Of a stretch of 19,971 nucleotides of DNA, positions 1 to 7,103 are shown in pieces. Within the stretch, counting starts at the first letter, position 1. Each line of letters begins with the position of its first letter. The DNA is from CAZRHH01 sp964599885 (GTDB taxonomy: Bacteria; Chloroflexota; Dehalococcoidia; DSTF01; JACRBR01), in contig CAZRHH010000058.1 of the NCBI GenBank assembly GCA_964599885.1, positions 1 to 19,971 of the forward strand, written 5' to 3'. The translations under genes and the position numbers were made by a program. Below the pieces are notes generated by a model. The model worked only from the letters and a program-made list of their open reading frames with translations. It ran no database searches and had not been told where the DNA came from.

Positions 1-132
1 CAGGCGAGCGCCAACCGCAGCACGCGATCAACGACAACGCGCAAGGCGAGCGCTACCGGCGCCCGCAAGCCCGCCGCGACCCGGAGCAAGGCATCGACCA
101 GCACGCGCCGCACCACCCGCAGCAAGCGCTAA
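1..132 (+). CDS. C-terminal end of a very basic Ser/Thr/Ala/Arg-rich protein (partial)
   Basis: The window opens inside a reading frame that runs to TAA at 130-132. The 43 visible residues are almost only Ala, Ser, Thr, Arg and Lys, with repeated short units such as TRSK, STRR and TTRSK. Such tails occur on bacterial histone-like (HU/HupB-type) and other nucleoid-binding proteins, and on some ribosomal proteins or RNA helicases, where they bind nucleic acid. Without the N-terminal domain the family cannot be decided. A strong hairpin terminator follows 37 bp downstream, which supports a real gene end here. The reading frame is certain; the function is inference. Confidence 0.6.
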   Translation, partial: QASANRSTRSTTTRKASATGARKPAATRSKASTSTRRTTRSKR

Positions 133-168
133 TCCACGCAGATGCCCGGCGAGAGCCGGCCATACACA

Positions 169-205
169 AGAGGACGCCGCGTCTCAGCGGCGTCCTCTCT
201 GCTTG
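169..205 (+). terminator. Rho-independent terminator after the partial basic-tail gene
   Basis: A perfect 12-bp stem (169-180 AGAGGACGCCGC pairing with 187-198 GCGGCGTCCTCT) encloses a 6-nt loop. It is followed by the pyrimidine-rich CTGCTTGTTC. It lies just downstream of the stop at 132, as expected for an intrinsic terminator, although the T-run is interrupted. Confidence 0.75.
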
Positions 206-304
206 TTCCGCATGCACTTCGGTCGCACCTCGCACTGCCCAAGTGGCACGGGCATCAGCCCGTATCACTCTGGTCCGCGAGTGCATGAGTAGCACCACTC
301 GAAA

Positions 305-331
305 TGTAGCCGCGGAGCTTCAGCTCCGCCC
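305..331. repeat. Short hairpin repeat, copy 1 (REP-like)
   Basis: The copy starts TGTAGCCGCGGAGCTT and contains the dyad GCGGAGCT/AGCTCCGC, which folds as a tight stem around a CTTCAG apex. A second copy with one changed base (C to T in the apex) lies 80 bp away at 385-410. Two nearly identical palindromic units in non-coding DNA fit a dispersed REP-like element rather than a gene-specific site. Confidence 0.65.
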
Positions 332-384
332 CGAGCGCCGTTCCAGCACGATGCGGCCCGCGCCCAGCCAGCGTCAATCGAAAG

Positions 385-410
385 TGTAGCCGCGGAGCTT
401 TAGCTCCGCC
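385..410. repeat. Short hairpin repeat, copy 2 (REP-like)
   Basis: Second copy of the element at 305-331, in the same orientation. It has the same GCGGAGCT/AGCTCCGC dyad but a CTTTAG apex. Immediate flanks also match (GAAA[G]TGTAGC). It lies between the terminators of two converging transcription units. Confidence 0.65.
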
Positions 411-463
411 CGCGCGTAGTTCCCGCGCGACGCGCTTGTGTCGTCAGCGATCCCCAACATGGC

Positions 464-493
464 AAAAAGCAGGGCGGACCAACGCGTCCGCCC
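464..493 (-). terminator. Rho-independent terminator of the NarL-type regulator
   Basis: Read on the minus strand, GGGCGGAC (493-486) and GTCCGCCC (479-472) form a perfect 8-bp stem with a 6-nt loop, followed by TGCTTTTTG (T-run at 468-464). It lies about 45 bp past the stop codon of the minus-strand regulator ending at 539. Confidence 0.8.
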
Positions 494-538
494 CAAAGCT
501 CCGTCTTGCCCGTCAGCGGCGGCGTCGCGGGCGCCCGC

Positions 539-1306
539 CTACGTCCCGCGCCGCGCTCCCGCATACGGCCGCGCCTGCGAACCGTTCGATCCATTCGACG
601 ATGGCCGTCGCGGCGCCGAATCCTCACGCTGGAGCTTGACCAACCCCGAACTGATCGCGAACGCCGCGGCCTGCTGCCGGTTGCGCAACTGCAGCTTGTC
701 GAGGATGTTGCGTAGATGCACCTTGACCGTGTTCTCGGTGATCGTCAGCCGCCGCGCGATGTCGCGGTTCGTCGCGCCCTGCACCAGCAACTGCAGCACC
801 TCGCACTCCCGCTCCGTCACCTTCGCCCGGTCCGCCGCCGCGGCGTGATGCTCGCGGTGGCTGTTCTCGCTAATCGCTACGAGTTCCGCGAGAAGCAACC
901 CGGATGATTCCGGCGGCACGAAGAATTCGCCGCGCGCCACGATCTTGACCGCCTCGATCAGCGTCGCAAGCTGCACGTCCTTCGTGATATAGCCACGGAC
1001 GCCGACGTTGATCGCGTCAAGAAGGTCTGCGCGCGAAAAGCTCTTCGAAATCAGCGCCACGCGCGTCGACGGCACCTCTCGTGCGATCGTCCGCGCAACC
1101 TCCACGCCGGTCATATCCGGGAGCCGCAGCTCGAGCAGCACGAGATCCGGTTCCAGCCGCCGTACCTTCTCGCACGCCTCGGCGCCCGTGCGTGCCTGTC
1201 CTACAATCCGAATCTCGGCGTCTCGCGCGAACAGCACGGACAGCCCTTCCCGAAACAAGTCCTCATCGTCGGCAACCAGCATTCGTACAGGTGATCCCAC
1301 AGCCAC
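539..1306 (-). CDS. NarL/LuxR-family response regulator with Glu at the phosphorylation site
   Basis: Two-domain transcription regulator of 255 aa. Residues 8-125 are a receiver with acidic pair D13-D14, switch Ser87 and conserved Lys109 (GYITKD). The usual phospho-acceptor Asp is replaced by Glu59 (VLLELRLPDMTG; codon GAG). Residues about 163-220 are a LuxR-type helix-turn-helix (TERECEVLQLLVQG, NRDIARRL, TVKVHLRNILDKL), followed by a Ser/Arg-rich tail of about 30 residues. In the family, phosphorylation of the receiver releases the DNA-binding domain; Glu could mimic phosphorylation. I chose GTG at 1306 because AAGGGA lies just upstream and the receiver then begins after 7 residues. An upstream in-frame GTG at 1357 would add 17 residues containing CGG, AGG and ATA codons that are unusual for this gene, but it also has a GGGAG upstream and cannot be excluded. 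No partner kinase is nearby. Confidence 0.9.
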   Translation of the reverse strand: MAVGSPVRMLVADDEDLFREGLSVLFARDAEIRIVGQARTGAEACEKVRRLEPDLVLLELRLPDMTGVEVARTIAREVPSTRVALISKSFSRADLLDAINVGVRGYITKDVQLATLIEAVKIVARGEFFVPPESSGLLLAELVAISENSHREHHAAAADRAKVTERECEVLQLLVQGATNRDIARRLTITENTVKVHLRNILDKLQLRNRQQAAAFAISSGLVKLQREDSAPRRPSSNGSNGSQARPYAGARRGT

Positions 1307-1691
1307 AGTGTCCCTTGCATCATTCCACCGCCGGCCGGGGAGGGCCGGTATGGCCACTATGTAGTGTCTCCCGTAACACGAGAGGAACGCGCCCGAATCG
1401 AGGGTTTCAACGTCCTTGCAGGCAGATCAGACGATCCACCCTGCGATCGCGCTGGCGTGCTCCGTTCAGAGCGCTTCAAACCGCCGCGCCAAGCTGAATC
1501 GACGGCAATGCGCCTCGATGACGGTCCGCGCGATCCCGTCACCGCCAGGCCGACGGCGCCCTTCCCTTACTACCTTCACAACATCGCCGCTACCGCTTGT
1601 AACGGCGTTGCGACGAACAAGCTGCCAGCATAGGTACGCGGCACACAACCGTTTCGGTCGCTGTAGCGAGTTTCAGAAGCGAGGCCTTCGG
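1307..1691. other. Divergent intergenic region, no gene seen
   Basis: These 385 bp lie between the divergent regulator (-) and HAD gene (+), so they should hold both promoters. I see no convincing -35/-10 pair. Small dyads are present: CCGGCC/GGCCGG at 1331-1348, and TCGCT-GT-AGCGA at 1658-1669 just ahead of the HAD gene. An open frame runs through from 1416 into the HAD gene, but its first 92 residues have no recognisable fold. Confidence 0.5.
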
Positions 1692-2273
1692 ATGAACCTC
1701 AAGAAAGCCATCTTTCTCGCCAGGGACGGCGCCGCGTTTGAATCAGCAAACGACGATCGCGAGCCCGCCCAACTGTCGCTCGCACCGGCGGCGAGCTCCG
1801 CGCTTCCGCTTCTGCACGCGTCCGGGTTCCGCTTCATCGTTGTCGCCCAGCTTCCCGGCATTGCCCGCGGCGATTACACCGAAGACGCCGTCGCGCCGCT
1901 TCAGGCGCAGGTGGGCGAACTGCTGCTGACCGCCGGCGTCCCCCTCACCGGCTTCTACTACTGCCCGCACGACCCCGCTGGCTTCGTCGATGCCTACGCG
2001 TACGCCTGCCTCTGCCGAAAGCCGGCTGCCGGGCTGCTCCAGCGTGCGGCCGGCGTCCACAAAGTCGATCTCGGCGCCTCCTGGCTCATCGGCGACCTCC
2101 TCGACGACGTCGAATCCGCGCACAACGCCGGCGCTCACGCCGTCCTCGTCGACAACGGCCGCGAGATTGAGTGGCGCACCGACACCAACCGCCGCCCCGA
2201 CGTGATCGCCTTCGATCTCGCCGAAGCGGCGCTGATTATCGCGTCCTCCGCACGCGGGGGGATCCGCGCTTGA
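1692..2273 (+). CDS. GmhB-like HAD-superfamily protein lacking the catalytic nucleophile
   Basis: The protein is 193 aa and resembles the histidinol-phosphate / D-glycero-D-manno-heptose-1,7-bisphosphate 7-phosphatase branch of the HAD superfamily. Retained features are the second motif-I Asp (D12 in LARDG), the IARGDYT segment (57-63), a zinc loop with C91, H93, C106 and C108 (CPH...CLCRKP), motif III Lys110, and the motif IV acidic residues D135 and D139 (GDLLDD). The first Asp of motif I, the phospho-enzyme nucleophile, is Ala10 (codon GCC), and motif II, normally VVTNQSG, reads VVAQLPG (Thr to Ala52). It should therefore be catalytically dead for phosphate transfer, perhaps a structural or regulatory pseudo-enzyme. 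ATG 1692 is chosen because similarity begins there; its ribosome site is weak. It is 22 bp upstream of the DUF1003 gene and probably in operon with it and the PBP. Confidence 0.85.
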   Translation: MNLKKAIFLARDGAAFESANDDREPAQLSLAPAASSALPLLHASGFRFIVVAQLPGIARGDYTEDAVAPLQAQVGELLLTAGVPLTGFYYCPHDPAGFVDAYAYACLCRKPAAGLLQRAAGVHKVDLGASWLIGDLLDDVESAHNAGAHAVLVDNGREIEWRTDTNRRPDVIAFDLAEAALIIASSARGGIRA

Positions 2274-2295
2274 ACACAAAGCGGGGGGAGTTCGC

Positions 2296-2883
2296 ATGAC
2301 GACGATGACCGCTAACCCGGCCGCGGCTGATGCGCTGGGCGGCGAAGTCAACGGACACCTGGCCCGCAATGTCGAGAGCATCGTGGAACTCGAGAACCGC
2401 GATCGCATCAACATGGGGACCGCCGATCACTTGGCTAACCGCATCACGGCCTTCGCCGGCAGCATGCTGCTGGTCGGCCTCCACGCGGTGTTCTTCACGG
2501 TGTGGCTCGTCCTGAACTCCCCCGTTTCTCCCTGGCGATTCGATCCGTTTCCCTTCGGTCTGCTGACTGTCGTCGTATCGCTCGAGGCAATCTTCCTGTC
2601 GTCGTTCGTCCTGATAAGCCAGAACCGCCAGGCGCTGCTGGCCGACAAGCGCGCCAAGATCGACCTCCAGGTCAACATGATCGCCGAGCAGGAAGTCACC
2701 AAACTCATGTGCCTCGTCGCCGAAATCCACGAGAAGCTCGGTCTGAGTGAGAAAGACGATCGCGAGCTCAGCGAAATGAAGGAGCCCACGGCCGTCGCCG
2801 ACCTCGCCGATGCCGTCGATCACGCCGAGCAGACCGATGGCAACAGTCAGGGACCGTCCAGCGCCGCGGATACGGAGGCATAA
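2296..2883 (+). CDS. DUF1003 family membrane protein
   Basis: A 195-aa protein with the DUF1003 layout. A soluble N-terminus (1-50) contains the NRDRINMGTADHLA segment. Two hydrophobic helices follow (about 51-73 and 86-107) separated by the short NSPVSPWRFDPFPF loop. Then comes the family-typical SQNRQALLADKRAKIDLQVN stretch and a charged, probably helical cytoplasmic tail rich in Glu and Asp. The biochemical role of DUF1003 is not established. GGGGAG sits 6 nt before ATG 2296. The stop at 2883 is 2 nt from the PBP start, so the two are probably translationally coupled. Confidence 0.88.
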   Translation: MTTMTANPAAADALGGEVNGHLARNVESIVELENRDRINMGTADHLANRITAFAGSMLLVGLHAVFFTVWLVLNSPVSPWRFDPFPFGLLTVVVSLEAIFLSSFVLISQNRQALLADKRAKIDLQVNMIAEQEVTKLMCLVAEIHEKLGLSEKDDRELSEMKEPTAVADLADAVDHAEQTDGNSQGPSSAADTEA

Positions 2884-2885
2884 CG

Positions 2886-5318
2886 ATGTCCATCGCTCGG
2901 GCGGCCAGCCGGTACAGGCGCTTGCGGCGCGCGCGGACGCAGCCGCACGTCGCCGTTTCCAAACCAATGATGTTGTTCTTGCTGGTCCCGCTCGTGCTCC
3001 TCAGCGTCGCCCTCGGCGTGGGCGGCATCGCCGCCGGTACCACGTACGTCGCCAGCATCACCGGTGAGGTCAAGTCGCCCGTAGAGGCAATCAACGAACG
3101 CGGTGGTGGCGCTCGCGTCCTCGACCGCAACGGAGTACTCCTCTACGAGTTCCTCGATGAGGACTACGGCCACCAGGAACGCGTGTCGCTCGATGCGGTC
3201 TCGCCATGGATCATCGCCGCTACGATCTCTGCCGAAGACGATAGCTTCTACACGAACCCCGGCCTCAACATCCGCGGCCTCACGCGCGCCGCCACCGAGA
3301 ACCTCAAACCCGGCGATGAGTTTCTCGAGGGCACGGGCGGCAGTTCCATCACGCAGCAGCTCGTCAAACAGATCTACTTCACACCGGAAGAGCGCCGCGA
3401 GCGTTCGATCACCCGCAAGGTGCGCGAAGCGGCCATCGCCATCGAGATCACGCGCGACTATTCGAAGGACCAGATCCTCGAGTGGTACCTGAACGAGATC
3501 CCGTACGGCGGCATCCTCACCGGCATCGAAGCCGCGTCGCAGGGATACTTCGGTATTCCCGCCAAAGACGTCACGGTCGCTCAGGCGGCGTTCCTCGCCG
3601 GACTGCCGCAGTCCCCCGGCGACCACGACCCGTTCACTCACTACGCCTCTGCGATTACGCGCCAGCACGAAGTGCTTGCCCTCATGGTCAAGCACGGCCG
3701 CCTCGACCCGGAAACCGCCACATGGGCACGTCTCGAATCCATCACGCTGAACCCGAAGCCGCAGCCGTTTCTCGCGCCTCACTTCGTGCTGTACGTCGCT
3801 GACCACATCAAGGCCACCATGGGCGATGAGGCGCTCTACCACGGCGGCCTGGAAGTGACGACGACGCTCGATCTCACATTGCAGGAGAAGGCGAACGCGA
3901 TTCTTGAAAAGAATCTTCAGACCTACGAGAACTCCACAAACGGACATAACGGATCCGTGGTGATCATCGAACCGCCCACCGGCCAGATCCTCGCGATGGT
4001 CGGCAGCCGCGATTATTTCCGCGACGATGTCGATGGCCGCGTCAACAACGCCATCGCCCTCAACTCGCCCGGCTCGACGCTCAAGCCGTTCACCTACGCC
4101 ACCGCCTTCAAGCAGGGCTGGGGTCCCGAGTGGCCGATCGTCGATACGCCGATCAACTACAAGGAACTCGATGGATCCACGTTCTCTCCGCGCAACCCGG
4201 ACGGGCGCAACCGCGGCGTCGTCCCCCTGAAGCAGGCGCTCGGAAACTCGTACAACATCCCCGCCTTCAAGACGATCCTCTGGACGGGCGTCGACAATAT
4301 GATCGCCACCGCCAAGGCGATGGGCCTCACGACGCTTGACCGCGACCTCGGCCCGGCCACGACGCTCGGCGGCGTCGATGTCAAGCTGCTGGACATGGTC
4401 TACGCGTACAGCACCTTCGCCAACAACGGCGTCATGGTGGGCACTCCGGCCACGGCCGCGCTACCCGAAGGCAACCGCGCGCTCGACCCCATCTCGGTGC
4501 TGTCGATCCGCAACCGCAAAGGCGATACGGTCGTCGACAACACCGATCCGCCCGTCGCCTACGCGCTCGATCCTGAGTACGCGTACATGATTACGGACAT
4601 CCTCTCGACCGACGCAAACCGCCAGATCACCTACGGCCGTGGCAGCAATCTCAACATTCCCGGCCACCGCGTCGCCGTCAAGACCGGTACCAGCGAGCCG
4701 TACGAGAAGAGCAAGCTTATCGGCGATACGTGGATGCTCGGTTATACGCCTGGCATCGCCGTCGGCGTCTGGGTTGGTAACAGCAACAACGAGCCGATGA
4801 CCAACATTCTCAGCACAACGATCGCCGGCAGCACGTGGCACGACACGATCACCTTCGCCCTCGAAGGGAAGGAACCGCGCGACTGGGTCAAGCCCGCGGG
4901 CATCGTCGAAGCGACCGTCTGCGTTCCCAGCGGCTTGCGTCCGGTGCAGGGCCAGTCGTGCGCGACGGTGACGGGCCTGTTCGCCGAGCAGGCCCTCACC
5001 CGGAACGACGACGCATGGTGGGGCGGCCAGCCGCTCTCGTCGCCCGCCGACGTCAACGCGCGCTCGATCCCGGCCGAAATCACCGGCTTCAAGCGCACGC
5101 TCGCCGAAGAGTATCTGCGCTCGTACCGCGGCGGTTCGGGGAGGCGCACATCGCCAGCGTCGCAGCCGGCGCCCGTTGCCCCCGCCCCGGTCGTTCCGCA
5201 ACAGCCGGCGCCGACAGCGCCCGCACCCGTCGTCCCCCAAGCACCGCCGCCCCCGCCGCCCCCGCCGGATGAGGGCGGCAACAACGGCAACGGGAATGGG
5301 AACGGGAACGGCCGGTAA
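2886..5318 (+). CDS. Class A penicillin-binding protein (glycosyltransferase/transpeptidase)
   Basis: Bifunctional peptidoglycan synthase of 810 aa. A basic cytoplasmic N-terminus (about 1-27) is followed by one membrane helix (about 29-51). The GT51 glycosyltransferase domain spans roughly 85-260, with catalytic Glu117 (SAEDDSFY), GGSSITQQLVKQ and a second acidic motif in RKVREAAIAIEITRDYSK. The transpeptidase domain has Ser397-Thr-Leu-Lys400 (SxxK), Ser455-Tyr-Asn457 (SxN) and Lys599-Thr-Gly (KTG), all intact. The last about 80 residues are a Pro/Ala/Val-rich linker with eight consecutive prolines, ending in a Gly/Asn repeat (GNGNGNGNGR), probably extended in the cell wall space. GGAGG 7 nt before ATG 2886 lies inside the end of the preceding DUF1003 gene. 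It polymerises lipid II and cross-links stem peptides at the outer face of the membrane. Confidence 0.96.
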   Translation: MSIARAASRYRRLRRARTQPHVAVSKPMMLFLLVPLVLLSVALGVGGIAAGTTYVASITGEVKSPVEAINERGGGARVLDRNGVLLYEFLDEDYGHQERVSLDAVSPWIIAATISAEDDSFYTNPGLNIRGLTRAATENLKPGDEFLEGTGGSSITQQLVKQIYFTPEERRERSITRKVREAAIAIEITRDYSKDQILEWYLNEIPYGGILTGIEAASQGYFGIPAKDVTVAQAAFLAGLPQSPGDHDPFTHYASAITRQHEVLALMVKHGRLDPETATWARLESITLNPKPQPFLAPHFVLYVADHIKATMGDEALYHGGLEVTTTLDLTLQEKANAILEKNLQTYENSTNGHNGSVVIIEPPTGQILAMVGSRDYFRDDVDGRVNNAIALNSPGSTLKPFTYATAFKQGWGPEWPIVDTPINYKELDGSTFSPRNPDGRNRGVVPLKQALGNSYNIPAFKTILWTGVDNMIATAKAMGLTTLDRDLGPATTLGGVDVKLLDMVYAYSTFANNGVMVGTPATAALPEGNRALDPISVLSIRNRKGDTVVDNTDPPVAYALDPEYAYMITDILSTDANRQITYGRGSNLNIPGHRVAVKTGTSEPYEKSKLIGDTWMLGYTPGIAVGVWVGNSNNEPMTNILSTTIAGSTWHDTITFALEGKEPRDWVKPAGIVEATVCVPSGLRPVQGQSCATVTGLFAEQALTRNDDAWWGGQPLSSPADVNARSIPAEITGFKRTLAEEYLRSYRGGSGRRTSPASQPAPVAPAPVVPQQPAPTAPAPVVPQAPPPPPPPPDEGGNNGNGNGNGNGR

Positions 5319-5536
5319 CACTCCTGGCGTCGGTCCTACGGTCTCGCTTTCGCTACGTCCTGCAGCCGGCGCCCTCCGGCTCGCCTGCCCCGACCCGTCA
5401 AGTTCAGAACCCGCCGGCTCCAACTCCGATATCTCTCTGTAATCGGTAGAGTAGCTCCCCGTATCAGGTTCGATCCGGCGCGCCTTCTATCCTGAGGCAG
5501 ATGGGGCGGCCGTATCTGACGCACTGAGAGGACACC

Positions 5537-5989
5537 GTGGTTACCACTCACTCACGCTGCATCGCCGTCCTCGATGACGACATCCGCTTCATCCGCATGG
5601 TCGAACGCGTGCTCGATGGCGAAGACATCGGCATCCAGCCCATCACCACCGTAGACCTCAGCGAAGCCGTCCGTGTCATCGCGCAGAGCACGTGCGAAAT
5701 GGCATTGGTCGATATCTTCATGTACGACCACGCCGCCGGCTTTCAGCTCATAGAAATGCTGCGCGAAACGTCAGCAACCGCGCAGTTGCCGATCCTCGTC
5801 ACAAGCGGCGCGCAGCGCGAAGTGGGGAAGCGGTTCGCGTTTCTGCAGCAACACAACTGCGACGTGCTGCTCAAGCCGTTCGCCGTCGACGACCTGATCG
5901 CTAAGGTGCGGCGGCCCGCCGTCGCCTATCTGCAGCCCTTGCCGTGCGTAGATGCGGCATTCGCGGCCGTCACGCTGGGCAGCGACTAA
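5537..5989 (+). CDS. Stand-alone response-regulator receiver protein
   Basis: A 150-aa single receiver domain with no output domain. The phosphorylation site is complete: acidic cluster LDDD near residue 13, phospho-acceptor Asp in ALVDIFMYD, Thr/Ser switch in ILVTSGA and Lys in LLKPF. The region after the phosphosite (DHAAGF) differs from the usual MPGMDG. The start is GTG at 5537, with GAGAGG 6 nt upstream. Such proteins act by protein-protein contact or pass phosphate on in a relay; the partner cannot be named from this window. Its TAA (5987-5989) overlaps the TAG of the convergent carboxypeptidase gene in the four bases CTAA at 5986-5989. Confidence 0.88.
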   Translation: MVTTHSRCIAVLDDDIRFIRMVERVLDGEDIGIQPITTVDLSEAVRVIAQSTCEMALVDIFMYDHAAGFQLIEMLRETSATAQLPILVTSGAQREVGKRFAFLQQHNCDVLLKPFAVDDLIAKVRRPAVAYLQPLPCVDAAFAAVTLGSD

Positions 5990-7032
5990 CCGCAGACCGC
6001 AAGCGATCGGGCGAGCGGCTCGCCGAGTCCCAGCCGGCGTGCCAGCGCCAGCGTCTGCGTGACCAGCGGATCGATCTGGTTCCATGTGTACGTCGCGAAC
6101 GTCCAGTCGAACAACGCGGCCGCATCGCCGTCGCGGTCGTCGGCATTTAGCACTGTTACGAACACCCGCCGTCCGTCACGCACCGCCGAAGCCACGAGCG
6201 TCCAGCCGGCACGGTTCGTCCAGCCGATCTTGATGCCGTCGGCGTCCGGGTACGTATCCAGCAGCGAATTGCCGTTGAACAGGTCGTAGTCAATCGGCGG
6301 CGCCAGGCGGTACGAGCGCGTGCCGGCGATCTCCCGGAAGCGATCGTTCTGCATCGCATACCGGCCAATCATCGCCATGTCGTACGCCGACGAGTAGTGG
6401 CGCCGGTGATCCAGCCCGTGCGGGTTCATGAAGTGCGTGTTCGAAAGACCGAGTTCGTCCACCTTGCGGTTCATCCGCTCAACGAACTCGGATTCGTAGC
6501 CATCGACGTTCTTGGCGATCTCCACCGCCGCGTCGTTCCCGGAGGGCAGCATCAGCCCGTACAGCAGTTCCCGCATCTTGATGTACATGCCCGTCCGCAG
6601 CCCCATCACCGAACTGCCGCGCATCTTGGTCGCGTCCGTGCTGGAGACCGTCCAGTTCTCTTCGCTCACCGTCTCCAGCGCCAGGATCGCCGTCATGATC
6701 TTCGTGACGCTCGCCGGCGCGCGGCGTTCGTTCGCGTTGTGCTCGAATAACACACGCCCCGTCGCTCCGTCGACCACGACGGCCGCCTGCGCGGTGATCG
6801 GCGGTGGCGCCGCTGCCGCGCCGTTGCGCACGGGCAGCTCGGCCGGCAGCACGCCGGCAGAGCCGTTCGAACCGCCACAGCCCGGGATCACCATCGGCGA
6901 CTGCGCTTCGGTGTGGACCGGCGTCATGCCCGCCACTGCGAGTGCCAGCATCGCGAGGATTCCCGCAGCGGCATAGCGCATCCCGCCGCGAAAAGACATC
7001 CATCGGCGTAGCGCTGCGTTCAGAGTCCGCAC
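5986..7032 (-). CDS. D-alanyl-D-alanine carboxypeptidase (peptidase family S11)
   Basis: A 348-aa exported serine peptidase of the PBP5/DacA type, which removes the terminal D-Ala from peptidoglycan stem peptides. A hydrophobic signal or anchor segment lies at about 18-36. The catalytic domain begins near 80 (AQAAVVVDGATGRVLFEHNANERRAPAS). Motifs are Ser108-Val-Thr-Lys111, Ser164-Gly-Asn166 and Lys268-Ile-Gly270; the third is KIG in place of the usual KTG, a substitution that leaves the key Lys and Gly. I prefer GTG at 7032 because GGGGGA lies 7 nt upstream. An ATG at 7077 would add 15 residues but has no ribosome site, and the Shine-Dalgarno would then be inside the gene. It lies downstream of, and co-directional with, the exported protein at 7104-8216, possibly in one transcript. 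Confidence 0.92.
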   Translation of the reverse strand: MRTLNAALRRWMSFRGGMRYAAAGILAMLALAVAGMTPVHTEAQSPMVIPGCGGSNGSAGVLPAELPVRNGAAAAPPPITAQAAVVVDGATGRVLFEHNANERRAPASVTKIMTAILALETVSEENWTVSSTDATKMRGSSVMGLRTGMYIKMRELLYGLMLPSGNDAAVEIAKNVDGYESEFVERMNRKVDELGLSNTHFMNPHGLDHRRHYSSAYDMAMIGRYAMQNDRFREIAGTRSYRLAPPIDYDLFNGNSLLDTYPDADGIKIGWTNRAGWTLVASAVRDGRRVFVTVLNADDRDGDAAALFDWTFATYTWNQIDPLVTQTLALARRLGLGEPLARSLAVCG

Positions 7033-7103
7033 TGGTTCGTCCCCCGCATCCTTGCCCGCGAACGGGCTCCCACTCATGCGCGCACGTTTGATGAGCGCTC
7101 CGC

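Larger units (their letters stand above)
133..538. other. Gene-free stretch with two terminators and two hairpin repeats
   Basis: This 406-bp stretch separates the end of the basic-tail gene (+) from the end of the response regulator (-). It holds the two terminators and two REP-like copies listed separately. Several short reading frames cross it, but they are Arg/Pro/Ala-rich frames of GC-rich DNA with no recognisable domain. I see no further gene. Confidence 0.6.

Noticed and set aside
438..848. Plus-strand frame overlapping the regulator terminator and C-terminus
   Set aside because: Antisense to the helix-turn-helix coding region, with no ribosome site or domain.
1331..1348. CCGGCC/GGCCGG hairpin upstream of the regulator
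   Set aside because: Short stem in very GC-rich DNA with no T-run or regulatory context; likely chance.
1416..1691. In-frame upstream extension of the HAD gene (92 residues)
   Set aside because: The extra residues are Arg/Ser/Pro-rich and not family-like; similarity begins at ATG 1692.
2847..3947. Long minus-strand frame (366 aa) opposite the PBP and DUF1003 genes
   Set aside because: Antisense frame of GC-rich codons, rich in Val/Arg/Asp/Glu, with no domain; the plus-strand PBP motifs are unambiguous.
4461..5423. Minus-strand frame of 320 aa opposite the PBP C-terminus
   Set aside because: Arg/Gly-rich shadow of the PBP coding strand.
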